NCBI GenBank assembly: GCA_947579605.1
Contig: OX388306.1
Coordinates: 3,720,001 to 3,784,000 of the forward strand
Length of the DNA stretch: 64,000 bases
Direction: 5' to 3'
Source of the DNA: Athripsodes cinereus
Taxonomy: Eukaryota; Arthropoda; Insecta; Trichoptera; Leptoceridae
In this document: positions 32,031 through 41,375 of the stretch, piece by piece
Layout of the letters: each line of letters begins with the position of its first letter
How positions within the stretch are numbered: the first letter of the stretch is position 1
Notes under the pieces: generated by a model
The model's database searches: none
What the model was told of the DNA's origin: nothing
What the model saw: only the letters and a program-made list of their open reading frames with translations
Position numbers and translations under genes: made by a program

Positions 32031-35000
32031 TCAGACACCAGTTAACCTTCTGCAATGGAATGCTCGTAGCGCAGTCTCTAATAAACATGAAATAATCACA
32101 TTATTAAACCAAAATTCCATAGACTTAGCTGCAATAAGTGAGACTTGGTTACAACCACATTATACCTTTAAAGTCCCAGGATATAGCTGTATAAGGGCAG
32201 ATCGTTCTGTGGGTCGCGGTGGCGGTGCTGCTGTGATCATCAACAGCTCAATTCCCTTTTCTATTATATCACTTCCTCTCAATCCTTTTCTGGAAATAGT
32301 AGCAGTCAAAATTAACGACATTGGCTTCGTATCTGTATATATTCCCCCAAATTCTGGCTTCGACATCTCCTATTTCGATTCTATCATTCCTCTCCTCCCA
32401 TCTAGTTTCCTGATTCTAGGAGATCTCAATGCCCACTCCTCATCTTGGGGATGCTCAATAACAGACAGATCTGGGAATTGTGTCCTCTCCTTTTTGGATA
32501 AACACAATTTGTGCATCATAAACGATGGTTCGCCTACTAGAATAACCTCTCCATCCCAAAACCTCAGTGCTATTGATTTGAGTATATGCACAAGTGATTT
32601 ATTCCCCTCTATCGACTGGCGTATTTCGGAAGACGCTTGTTCAAGCGATCACTATCCAATATTTATGACTCTACTCACAAAACCAATAAGGAACATCCCA
32701 ATCACAAGAATTCTTTATAACACCCGTAAGGCTAACTGGGATGTTTACCAGAAAAAGCTGGATTTATGTTCATCAACTCTTGAATCTCGTTTATCTCAAT
32801 CGAATTGTATAGATACTAAGTACAAATATATAACAGACGAAATATATAAAGCGGCAGACAGTAGTATGCCTCTGAAAACTAACCACAAGCGAGCAAAAAA
32901 TGCTCCCTGGTGGGATGATGAGTGTTCTAATCTAATAAACGAGAGAAGACAAGCTATGCATCAATTACGAAAAAATTTTAGCATGCACACCTTCCTCCAA
33001 GCTAAAGCCATACAAGCCAAAGTTAGAAAAGTATTAAGACAGAAGAAGCGCAAAGGATGGCAGACCTTTTGTTCCAATTTATCTCCCCATACACCTTCAA
33101 CAATCGTATGGCAGATGATCAGGAGATTCAAAGGATCTCTAATTCCTCCTAAAGTATGCGGATCTAGATCAGCATGGCTTCCAAACTTTGTTGATAAATT
33201 GGCCCCTTCTCACGTCCCCGTCAAAGACCCACCTATTGTGTCAATACCAAATAATAACACCGATAATTTAACTTCTCCATTCTCACTCAACGAGCTTCAA
33301 ACTTGCCTTCACTTGTTAAAACCTAATAGTTCTCCTGGTACTGATAAAATACCTTACACATTTTTCCAAAAATTCCCAAAGCATTTTCTTGATATCTTTC
33401 TTGGCTTTCTAAACGAAATATTTTGTTTAGGAACAATTCCAACACCTTGGAAGCAGCAATTGATATTACCAATATTAAAACAAGGTAAAGACCCCAATTC
33501 GGGCTCTTCTTACCGACCAATAGCTATGTCCTCCTGTGCACTAAAACTCTTTGAACATTTGATTAAAAATAGGTTGGTCTGGTATATAGAGCATAATTGC
33601 TTGCTCTCTGTAAGTCAATTTGGTTTCAGAAGATCACTTTCATGTGCAGATAATCTTAGTATACTCATCACAGACATACATATTGCCTTTACTAATAAAG
33701 AACACGTAGCAGCCGTTTTCTTGGACATAAATTCAGCTTTTGACAACGTATATATTTCCACACTTTACCAAAAACTCATAAATATTAATCTTCCTCTCCC
33801 ATTTTGCAATATAATATACAACATGTTCTCTGACAGAGAAATAGTCATCGATGACGGTCTTGGGGGCACTCGTAGAAAGGTATGGAAGGGTCTCCCGCAA
33901 GGTTCCGTTTTAAGCCCAGTGCTTTTTAATATTTATTGCTCTGACTTGGATCAAGTCCTTCCTAGTGGCGTTAAAATAATTCAATACGCAGACGATCTGG
34001 CCCTCTATGCAGCAAACAAAAATATCGATAGTGCAGTTGCTCTAATACAAACAGCTTTGGAGAACATTAACAATTGGATGAATAAAAATTCTTTCTGTAT
34101 TTCTGCTTCCAAATCCAAATCTATTCTTTTTTCAAGAAAACACAACATTCCCTCCGTTTCCCTTGATGTGGATGGAACACCAATCCCCCAAGTGAATGAA
34201 CTCAAATTTTTGGGTCTACATATGGAACGAAAACTATGTTGGAGATCCCAAATTAACCATGTTGCAGAAAAATGCGAGATCTCTATAAATTTACTGAGGG
34301 CGATCACTGGTGTATCTTGGGGTAGTCATCCCACCTCTATGAAGAATATTTACAATGCACTTGTTCGTTGTCACTTGGATTACGCGAGCTTCCTTTTTTG
34401 CCCACTTCCGAAATATTTGGAAACTAAGTTGGAGAGAATTCAATCCAAATCCCTCAGACTAATAGTCGGAGCCATGCAGTCTACTCCTATTAACTCGCTT
34501 CAAGTAGAGTGCGTGGATATGCCACTTCCACTCAGAAGACAATACTTGTCAGACACTTTTATTCTAAAAAGACTTAAATACTCCAATCATCCTCTTCTGA
34601 AAAGCCTTCATATTCTGAAAACTCTCTACGAAACAAACAGATACTGGTCCAATAAGCCTACTCCTCACCTGTGCAATAGTATAAATAAATATAATGTTTC
34701 ATTCAACGTAAAACAGTTTCCGTTCCCTTCACCTTTTTACGATTCCGCATTTGAACTTCTACAATTTATGCCTAATGTGATTGATAACATAGGATTGAAC
34801 AAATATACTAAATTATCTGAAGAGTGCATAAATCGAAGTTTTCTTTCCATAGTGGCCGACAAGTGGCCTAATCACGTAACGATATTTACAGATGGTTCAA
34901 AGCTTTCTGCAAGTGAATGCACTGGAGCTGCAGCCCTCATACCTTCTCTAAATATTTCCTCTCAATTGAAATTGACATCTAAATCAGTTTTCACGGCGGA

Positions 35001-35742
35001 ATGCGCTGCGATAATTGAAGCCTTGTGTCTATCAAATACGCATAATATCGTGAAATGCGTCATTTTTACTGACTCTCTGTCTCTTGTTCAAACTCTTATG
35101 TCCCCTTCTTCGACTCTCAGTGATAATCCGAATATTATGCGCATTAGAAACCTTATGTACTATCGATCCTCATCCAATCAAGATACCATTATCGCATGGA
35201 TTCCGGCACATTGTGGTATCCGCCACAACGAATCTGTCGATGAATTGGCTAAAACTGCTTGCACCCTCGGAACAACGATGGAAGATTTCATCCTTCCAGA
35301 CGATGACATAAAGCGAACCGTAGAAGCTGATGCTCGTAAAAAGTGGAGTGAATTGTGGATGGACGTATCACTCATAAAAGGAAAAAGATATAGGTCGATC
35401 CAGGTCCAAATCGCAAGAAAACCTTGGTTCCACAAATCGAAATTCAACAGATCTGAAATTACTGCCATATGTCGAATGCGATTTGGACACTGTAGACTGG
35501 ACGCTCATCTTTTTAAAATCCAACTTGTTGAAAGTCCATACTGCGAGTGCGGCCTGGACGAGGAGACGCTTGACCATGTTTTCCTGGGGTGCCCTATCAG
35601 GGATGCGTATGATATTTTCGTTGATGCTCTTCAGAACGATTGCCAATTTCCTTTGAGTATTGAATCATTGCTGAGTATGACATCCGAATCAATCCATTTG
35701 TCCCTTCTCAAATCAATGAAGGCCAATTTTATTATTCTGTGA
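32023..35742 (+). CDS. LINE ORF2, endonuclease-reverse transcriptase-RNase H
   Basis: 1239 residues, intact. An N-terminal AP-like endonuclease (1-230) shows LLQWNARS, SETWL, GDLNAH (D134, N136) and SSDHYP (D209, H210), the catalytic set that nicks the target. The RT (about 440-720) shows SSYRPI, LPQGSVLSPVLFN and QYADDLALYA (YADD at 655-658). RNase H (about 950-1085) shows FTDGS (D957), TAECAAI (E993), FTDSLS (D1017) and PAHCGIRHNESVD. A C-terminal CX1CX-type zinc motif follows (YCECG, LDHVFLGCP). All catalytic residues I can check are present. Start ATG overlaps the ORF1 stop by 8 bases, so translation probably depends on reinitiation. The domain order EN-RT-RNase H is that of the I group. 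The product would act on its own RNA and on chromosomal target DNA. Confidence 0.95.
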   Translation: MSNQTPVNLLQWNARSAVSNKHEIITLLNQNSIDLAAISETWLQPHYTFKVPGYSCIRADRSVGRGGGAAVIINSSIPFSIISLPLNPFLEIVAVKINDIGFVSVYIPPNSGFDISYFDSIIPLLPSSFLILGDLNAHSSSWGCSITDRSGNCVLSFLDKHNLCIINDGSPTRITSPSQNLSAIDLSICTSDLFPSIDWRISEDACSSDHYPIFMTLLTKPIRNIPITRILYNTRKANWDVYQKKLDLCSSTLESRLSQSNCIDTKYKYITDEIYKAADSSMPLKTNHKRAKNAPWWDDECSNLINERRQAMHQLRKNFSMHTFLQAKAIQAKVRKVLRQKKRKGWQTFCSNLSPHTPSTIVWQMIRRFKGSLIPPKVCGSRSAWLPNFVDKLAPSHVPVKDPPIVSIPNNNTDNLTSPFSLNELQTCLHLLKPNSSPGTDKIPYTFFQKFPKHFLDIFLGFLNEIFCLGTIPTPWKQQLILPILKQGKDPNSGSSYRPIAMSSCALKLFEHLIKNRLVWYIEHNCLLSVSQFGFRRSLSCADNLSILITDIHIAFTNKEHVAAVFLDINSAFDNVYISTLYQKLININLPLPFCNIIYNMFSDREIVIDDGLGGTRRKVWKGLPQGSVLSPVLFNIYCSDLDQVLPSGVKIIQYADDLALYAANKNIDSAVALIQTALENINNWMNKNSFCISASKSKSILFSRKHNIPSVSLDVDGTPIPQVNELKFLGLHMERKLCWRSQINHVAEKCEISINLLRAITGVSWGSHPTSMKNIYNALVRCHLDYASFLFCPLPKYLETKLERIQSKSLRLIVGAMQSTPINSLQVECVDMPLPLRRQYLSDTFILKRLKYSNHPLLKSLHILKTLYETNRYWSNKPTPHLCNSINKYNVSFNVKQFPFPSPFYDSAFELLQFMPNVIDNIGLNKYTKLSEECINRSFLSIVADKWPNHVTIFTDGSKLSASECTGAAALIPSLNISSQLKLTSKSVFTAECAAIIEALCLSNTHNIVKCVIFTDSLSLVQTLMSPSSTLSDNPNIMRIRNLMYYRSSSNQDTIIAWIPAHCGIRHNESVDELAKTACTLGTTMEDFILPDDDIKRTVEADARKKWSELWMDVSLIKGKRYRSIQVQIARKPWFHKSKFNRSEITAICRMRFGHCRLDAHLFKIQLVESPYCECGLDEETLDHVFLGCPIRDAYDIFVDALQNDCQFPLSIESLLSMTSESIHLSLLKSMKANFIIL

Positions 35743-35828
35743 TGACTGTCTTCTTGACTATTTAACTATACTTGGAGACTGTTTTTGGCACAAATCATCC
35801 TCGTAGGATGCTATGCCATAAATGAAGG

Positions 35829-35856
35829 AAAAAAAAAAAAAAAAGATCCATCGATA
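35829..35856. repeat. LINE A tail and right target-site duplication
   Basis: An A run 35829-35844 is followed by the right copy of AAGATCCATCGATA (35843-35856, sharing the last two A). Confidence 0.9.
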
Positions 35857-35859
35857 CAT

Positions 35860-36319
35860 AAATATTAGTCGAATAAGTCGGTAGTTACATGGCAATAGGT
35901 TGTATCTCGCATTTTTTGCGTTTTCAAGTTTGTTCCATAAAATGCTCAAAATAGTGTAATATTTGATGTGGCAAAAGGATATGTCTCTTTATAGTCAGAA
36001 TAAAGAGAGAAAAGACGTAACTTATTGACATGTAGAAAGATTGTTTTCATCAACATGGCAAAAAAACTCAAATATTTTTAAACTGCAAGAAATTATTTAG
36101 TGAATGTTATATACATCTTGTAGAAGAAATTATTAAGAGAATGTTACATCTATCTTGTAGAAATAATAATTACCTTCATTTTGATATATAATGCTCGAAA
36201 TTTGGCTGAAATATCTCTTTTGCAAACTTTGTTTTTGCTCTCCTATAAAATTATGTTTTAGTGAGATAATTATAACCTATTGCCATGTAACTACCGAATT
36301 ATAGTAAACAAATATTAGT
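35860..36319. mobile_element. Inverted-repeat element with flanking 10-bp direct repeat
   Basis: The 23-base arm 35879-35901 (CGGTAGTTACATGGCAATAG, then GTT) and its perfect complement 36274-36296 lie near both ends; weaker pairing extends outward. AAATATTAGT occurs just outside on both sides (35860-35869 and 36310-36319) and would be the target-site duplication. The internal 370 bp are AT-rich, with two diverged copies of ATCTTGTAGAAATAAT. It has no coding capacity. The superfamily is not clear. Confidence 0.55.
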
Positions 36320-36424
36320 ACACATTTCGTTCATATTAGTTATAGTAATTTGGTTCTTAATATAGCAGAACCTACGGATTATTTTAGCACAATGCAACAG
36401 TCGACGTGGGGGCGCTAATAGCGT

Positions 36425-36643
36425 ATGGACTCTCCATATTGTTTTTATTTTTGAAATTAAAAATGTATGGCGTAAATAATTTTCTTCATATTTTTTCTTC
36501 CCGTGAATTTGTAAGATGTTTTAATAGCCTATAGTTTATTCCGGGCGGAGAAGAATCCAACAAATCAAAGATCATTCAAATCGGTACAGCCATTCTTGAG
36601 TTATAAGTGTTGTAACACACACGTCTTCCTTTTATATATTAGA
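36425..36643 (-). mobile_element. Helitron 5' end fragment
   Basis: Reversed, it begins TCTAATATATAAAAGG at 36643 with A upstream, then TTATAACTCAAGAATGGC and TACCGATTTGAATGATC, to AATTTTTAATTTCAAAAA. The same order is seen at 56660. Part of it (GTATGGCGTAAATAATTTTC) is also present in 30000-30050, so the two fragments are separate copies rather than the two halves of one. Confidence 0.7.
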
Positions 36644-36649
36644 TTCTCC

Positions 36650-37335
36650 GACGTAGAAATTGCAATAGATCAATTTTTGAACGTGAACAAAAGTGAGTTA
36701 GAAAAACGACGAAGATGATCCAACACCTACAATTATTTGTGTTAATGAAATAAATAAAAATTATTGACAAAATTGGTCATTGTTATTTAAAAGTAATAAG
36801 ATTCTCCATCCGTTTATTCAAAGATGAATAATTTCCTACAAATTTCCTTCAATATCGCTTATATAATACAACGCAAGTACAAATACAAATACAAAGTCCT
36901 TATTATTAATAATAATAATATTGTTAGTCTATAAATAAAACATGGTCACGAAATATCAAAGTTTAATCAGAATTCCGATGCCTTTCTGATGAATGGTGTG
37001 ATTTTAATTTTCTCGCCGCAAAATAAATTCGTTCCTCTTCCATCTTACGCCTTTTCCTACCCTCCTTACAATCTCTCTTCTCTATTCACTTTGATCTAAA
37101 GAAGAAATTACGCCCCACCCCACAATTTTCCTGGGCAACAACATTGGTCTGGTTTCTTCTCGATTTACTTATTTAAATTATAAATGAAACAAGACGGTTG
37201 ACCTTTGATGTGAAAATTTAAAGACAAAAAGAAAATTATATCTAAATTCTGAAATGTTTTTACTACAAGACCCAACTAAGATTTTGAAACAAAGCATGAT
37301 TAAAGTCATTTTAAGAAGGTACATATATTAAAATT
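36650..37335. other. Non-coding stretch, no gene recognised
   Basis: AT-rich, with a C/T-rich part at 37030-37180. Nothing recognised. Confidence 0.5.
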
Positions 37336-37339
37336 TGAT

Positions 37340-37525
37340 TTTTTCTAGAAAAATATCAACCCAATATAAACCCAAATACCTACAACCTTTTACACTCTTT
37401 ACAGTAAGATTATTAAAGCTGGTGTCATGAAAGGGAGGCTTTTCAGCACCTGGAATCGAACCGCACACCTCTTGACTCTTGATCATGAGGCCGAGACTCT
37501 ACTTTCGGTTTATCGACGAACTCAT
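37340..37525 (-). mobile_element. SINE-B (tRNA-derived), diverged copy
   Basis: Tail AACCCAAATACCTACAACC, TTTACACTCTTTACAGTAAG, then GTGTCATGAAAGGGAGG and the reversed head with GGAATCGAACC and GAGGCCGAGACTCTAC. The head order matches 55170-55375. Confidence 0.65.
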
Positions 37526-37529
37526 TTAC

Positions 37530-38600
37530 ATAAGTATTTTTCAGATTTTTTTTTCTCATCTTTTCTTGAATATTTACCTCAATTCAACAATATTATGTAT
37601 ATGAATTTAAGATGGAAAATTGAAAGAATTCACAGTATGGAAAAAAAATATTTTCTTGCATTCAGGAAATCATAATATGTGTATTTATTTAAAATATTTT
37701 ATTGTAGTATCCTATGTTTCGACATGTAGGTAATGTTGTTTTCAAACCCTTATAATTGCCACTTGTGTTACAAAAAAAAAACAATATAGCTCGTAATATG
37801 TATGGATAAAATGGAAAACCAAACTAGTTCGGAAAAAAAGTTACCAAAATATGAAATAAAATATTATTAAATATGTCGAGCAAATTTGTTTTTTGGCAAT
37901 CATTTATAATCGAAAGAGTTTCAGGAGTTGAAAACTGGAATTAGTTATGAAACATTTTTTATCATGATTAAGTGGATATGACATGTTCAGAGTGAAATAA
38001 TCGTATGAAATTTATTTGCCTCTCTCTCATTTTTCCATGTCAACTTAATAATATATTATTATTATTACAAACGTATGATTTTATGTTCTAGTGATGTCCA
38101 AAATAATTTTCATCTGCAATTATAATACAAAATTACATAATTGATGCATAATTGTTCGAATTCGACTATCATTTTCATTAAAATATGAAATTTTGAATTG
38201 TTTTTAAAACATAAATTATCTATGTTTTATTTGAAAATAAATTTGATTGAGAATTTTAATTTACTATTATTTATGGCCATAATTCTTCATTTCTTTATAT
38301 AACGATAACATATCACTCAAAATTCACAAAAATCACATAGAGACAATTCACACAAAACAATTATTAGGTTCCTATGTTTAAATTGATTAATTTAGTTTGA
38401 TAATTTTATGTGTTATTCTTAATTTATTTTTCTTATTGTTTTTAATTATGTATGACAACCATGATGATGAACCGAATAACATATGAACACTTATAAATTG
38501 GACATTACATTGCTTACTTGTTGTTCGTGATTGTATAATATTGTACCTACTAAATATGTGTGTTTTCTTTAATGTTCTGTCGACTTAAATAAATGATATA
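37530..38600. other. Non-coding stretch, no gene recognised
   Basis: AT-rich. Nothing recognised on either strand. Confidence 0.5.
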
Positions 38601-38604
38601 TTTT

Positions 38605-38665
38605 ATATCCCACCTGCCAGCCTATTCCCTTTTCACGACACAAGCTTTTACGAAGCGTACTGTGA
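38605..38665 (+). mobile_element. SINE-B internal fragment
   Basis: CCCTTTTCACGACACAAGC, then TTTTACGAAGCGTACTGTGA, matches the reverse of the middle of SINE-B. Confidence 0.4.
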
Positions 38666-38669
38666 TTAG

Positions 38670-39445
38670 TATATAAAACTGTTTGAAAGTTTATAATAAA
38701 AACACAAATATATCTAAAAAAAACATAAAGGTTCCATGAATTTTTAAAATTAATCATAATATAATGTCACACAAAAATGTTGATTACAATTGAATTAGTT
38801 GACGAAATAATTTAAATAAATATTTTAAAGTAACATTCGCCATTAAGTATGTATTTGGAATATTCAAATGCAAACATATTTGGCATCACTACTACAAATA
38901 TGTATAATAAACGATGGTTATATCCATTTGATACAGTTTTGTACTAACATAATATAGAGACAGATGGAGAATTTTATTTCTAGATTGAAATATTACTTGC
39001 CTTAACGAGATGCCAACTGATGGATGTCTGTAAGAGTAATGAAAACACTTTATAACATCCTTAAGAGACGTTAGCGGTCCTTCAAAAAAGGAAAAGGCAC
39101 TCGGAGAAGTGGGAAGATGCATAGTACCTACATAACTACTTAACTCAGTTAATAGAACCAGAAAAATAAGTAGGTAGGCACCTACTTATCTAAGTATAGA
39201 AGTTTGGCTTTAAGTTAAAGTTGGAAAACATCCGTTTTCAGAGTTTGTTCGTCTGTGTGGAAATTGAGTTGACAGAATTTTATTTCATTTATTTTTATGT
39301 TTCCATCTGCTGGAATTATATCAATTTTCTTATTTCAAAAATATATCTCAGATCTTTAGTAAGTACCTACCTAATACTTTAGGTAAGTATGTAATTCTAA
39401 CGAATCAAACACGTAGAAAATGTCATCCAGCTTAATACAGTTTTA
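38670..39445. other. Non-coding stretch, no gene recognised
   Basis: AT-rich, with a TAGGTAGGCACCTACTTA palindrome-like run around 39172-39190. Nothing else. Confidence 0.5.
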
Positions 39446-39448
39446 GGT

Positions 39449-39588
39449 AATATTTAAATTAAATCAAACACTGTTTCATTGCAGTATTGTGTATTTACTG
39501 ATGAAGACTACATTGTAGTTGAAAACGTTCTAATAATTAAAACAATCTCATAGTGTAATGAGACAGTATTTGATTTAATTTAAATATT
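39449..39588 (+). mobile_element. Foldback element with hammerhead-like core (copy c)
   Basis: Arms AATATTTAAATTAAATCAAA (from 39449) and its complement (to 39588) include ACACTGTTT / GACAGTATTT. The tip carries CTGATGA (39498-39504), a spare A, a six-pair stem (39506-39511 with 39515-39520, one G-U) with a three-base loop, GAAA (39521-39524) and ACGTTC, giving A-U, A-U stem III and cleavage triplet UUC (cut after 39530). Stem I begins UUA/UAA. Confidence 0.6.
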
Positions 39589-39589
39589 A

Positions 39590-40635
39590 TCTTTTATAAT
39601 GCATTTCCACAAAGTTACACTTGAAAATATAGAATATTTACAGTTTTATTGATCTCCTGTAAAAAATTGATAAATGTACATCCAATAGAGTGGAAGTATT
39701 TATTTATTAGTGGTTCATAATCTGTATTATATTTTTTCATGTTTTTTTGTTTAATGCATGCTTTCGCCTTGTGGTATACCTATTTAACATCTTTTATTTG
39801 TATGATTATTGACCGTTCTTTTTAAAGATTTTCTAATTGTATTTGTTTATTTATGCTTGTTTTGCGGCCACAACACAGCCATGACGCTAGTGTGGCTAAT
39901 CTATAAATAGTGTTTTATATTATACCTACTTGTTTAAATGAAAAAAAAATGTATATGTGAAAATATGTTTAAATAAATAAATAAAATAATGGATGTTTCA
40001 TCAATCCACTGACGACATTAGGCTTTCATATAGTCCATAAAAGCTTATGAATCTGAAGTTAGCAAAATGGTAGGTATTAGATGTAAATTAATAATCTCTT
40101 TTCGCTGTGAAATTTTACGTTATATTTCTCATAAATTATTATTATCTTTCTCAACATTAATTATAATTAAGAAAAGCATACCATGGGATTTATGTAAAAA
40201 GTGATTTATTATTAGTAATGCTAAAGCTTCAGTTAAAATTTATAAGTTGATGTAATATACCGAAAGTTATAGGTACCGACTGAAACTTTTTATACGAAAG
40301 AGATTGATGTCGTTTTTAATTTAACGTATAAAAGCTTTTGATAATATTTAAAATAAAATTTGGAACTCAGATCAGGAAAACTTTAAGTTTTGATAGATGA
40401 ACGTACGGAAAAGAAGTTGTACAGTCCAATTGAAATATCAAAAATAATAACCATTGTATTTTCAGTTTGGTTCTGATCTTCAAGACTGTTCTGTAAATGT
40501 TTAGTTTTCTAGGTAAATATTTGTAAAATATAACAATAATTCATTAGCAACTATACATATATTTCAGCAATTCTGAGTGATTAATTATTAATTTATTCTT
40601 AATTTCGCTTGCAGGAAATATTAAAACATCTACAA
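39590..40635. other. Non-coding stretch with a LINE/SINE-like tail
   Basis: AT-rich. The part 39840-39985 (CGGCCACAACACAGCCATG, then AATAAATAAATAAAAT) has the composition of a retroelement 3' tail, but I cannot place it in a family. Confidence 0.35.
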
Positions 40636-40639
40636 TATT

Positions 40640-40770
40640 GGGAGGAGGTTTACCATCGATACTGAATTCTTAAGCCTCTGATGACACAAAGAGAGTGATT
40701 TGCATGTTTGTTTCATGCAGTTAGTTCGCAGGCTACCCTTCTTTTGGAAAATGTCGTGACGACTGTCTAA
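40640..40770 (+). repeat. Family C repeat, 3' part
   Basis: GATGACACAAAGAGAGTG, TTCATGCAGTTAGTTCGC, AGGCTACCCTTCTTTTGG and TGTCGTGACGACTGTCTAA follow the order of family C. The end here reads CTAA. Confidence 0.5.
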
Positions 40771-40956
40771 TTATATTATGTATTGAAACAATGAAACATA
40801 TGAAAAGGAAAATCAGTATGATAATTTAAATCATGCAATTACATAAACTACTGGCTACCCCACTTGTGAAAAGGAACATAGGAGTGTCCAGGGTTTCCTA
40901 AGAAGGGAACAAAAGAATTTTATTTTTGTATAGAAAACTAGAAAATCTGTAGTTTG

Positions 40957-41200
40957 GTATTTGGTTTTTGTAGTTCTTCAAGTGCCTTGTCGGGTCTCCA
41001 CAACATTGGCGATCACCTCGGCAAACTTGTCGCTATCCTGCGCTGCTCGAAACAGCTCTTCCACACTTCGGATGCCGGTCCACTCCCTTATGTTTCGCAG
41101 CCAGGACATCTGCGTCCCTCTTGTCACGGCAATTTTGGTATTAAAACTGGAAAAATACATCTGCATCTTCTGCAAGTGGGGTGGGCGGTAGACAATCTGC
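40957..41200 (-). pseudogene. LINE RT C-terminal fragment (GTQMSWLRNIREW type)
   Basis: The minus strand encodes TRGTQMSWLRNIREWTGIRS, then VEELFRAAQDSDKFAEVIAN and a short tail to a stop. It is the last 50 codons of the LINE family at 21960-22480, with a better-preserved ending. Confidence 0.7.
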
Positions 41201-41375
41201 TGCTTATAAGAAATATTACAATCATCTCCTCAGTACCAATAAAAAAAGTAGTCATTCAAGATAGGTGTTAGTATTAATTTGCTGAAGAAAGGAATTCGAA
41301 AATATAACATTTAAAGAAGGATTGAAAAAGTCAAACAAAAATAGAAATGTAATCAAATTCAAGATTTTTTGTTAA

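Larger units (their letters stand above)
30239..35842 (+). mobile_element. Full-length I-clade-like LINE
   Basis: A complete non-LTR retrotransposon of about 5.6 kb: 5' untranslated region 30239-30698, ORF1 (nucleic-acid binding), ORF2 (endonuclease, reverse transcriptase, RNase H), a short 3' untranslated region of about 86 bp and an A tail of about 16 (35829-35844, the last two ambiguous with the duplication). It is flanked by a perfect 14-bp target-site duplication. GC content is clearly above the surroundings. The RNase H domain behind RT in a Gag-plus-Pol layout points to the I group. Both ORFs are uninterrupted, so it may be competent to move by target-primed reverse transcription. Confidence 0.9.

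Noticed and set aside
31769..32088. Minus-strand ORFs overlapping the LINE (also 33323, 34005, 35178, 35368)
   Set aside because: They are shadows of the strongly coding plus strand and have no domain.
28785..36643. One single 7.9-kb Helitron carrying the LINE
   Set aside because: The two Helitron parts overlap in sequence content, so a single split copy would contain the same segment twice.
40681..40712. CTGATGA at 40677 as a further hammerhead core
   Set aside because: It is part of family C (equivalent to TTGGCACGAAGAGG). No stem II and no GAAA at the right distance.
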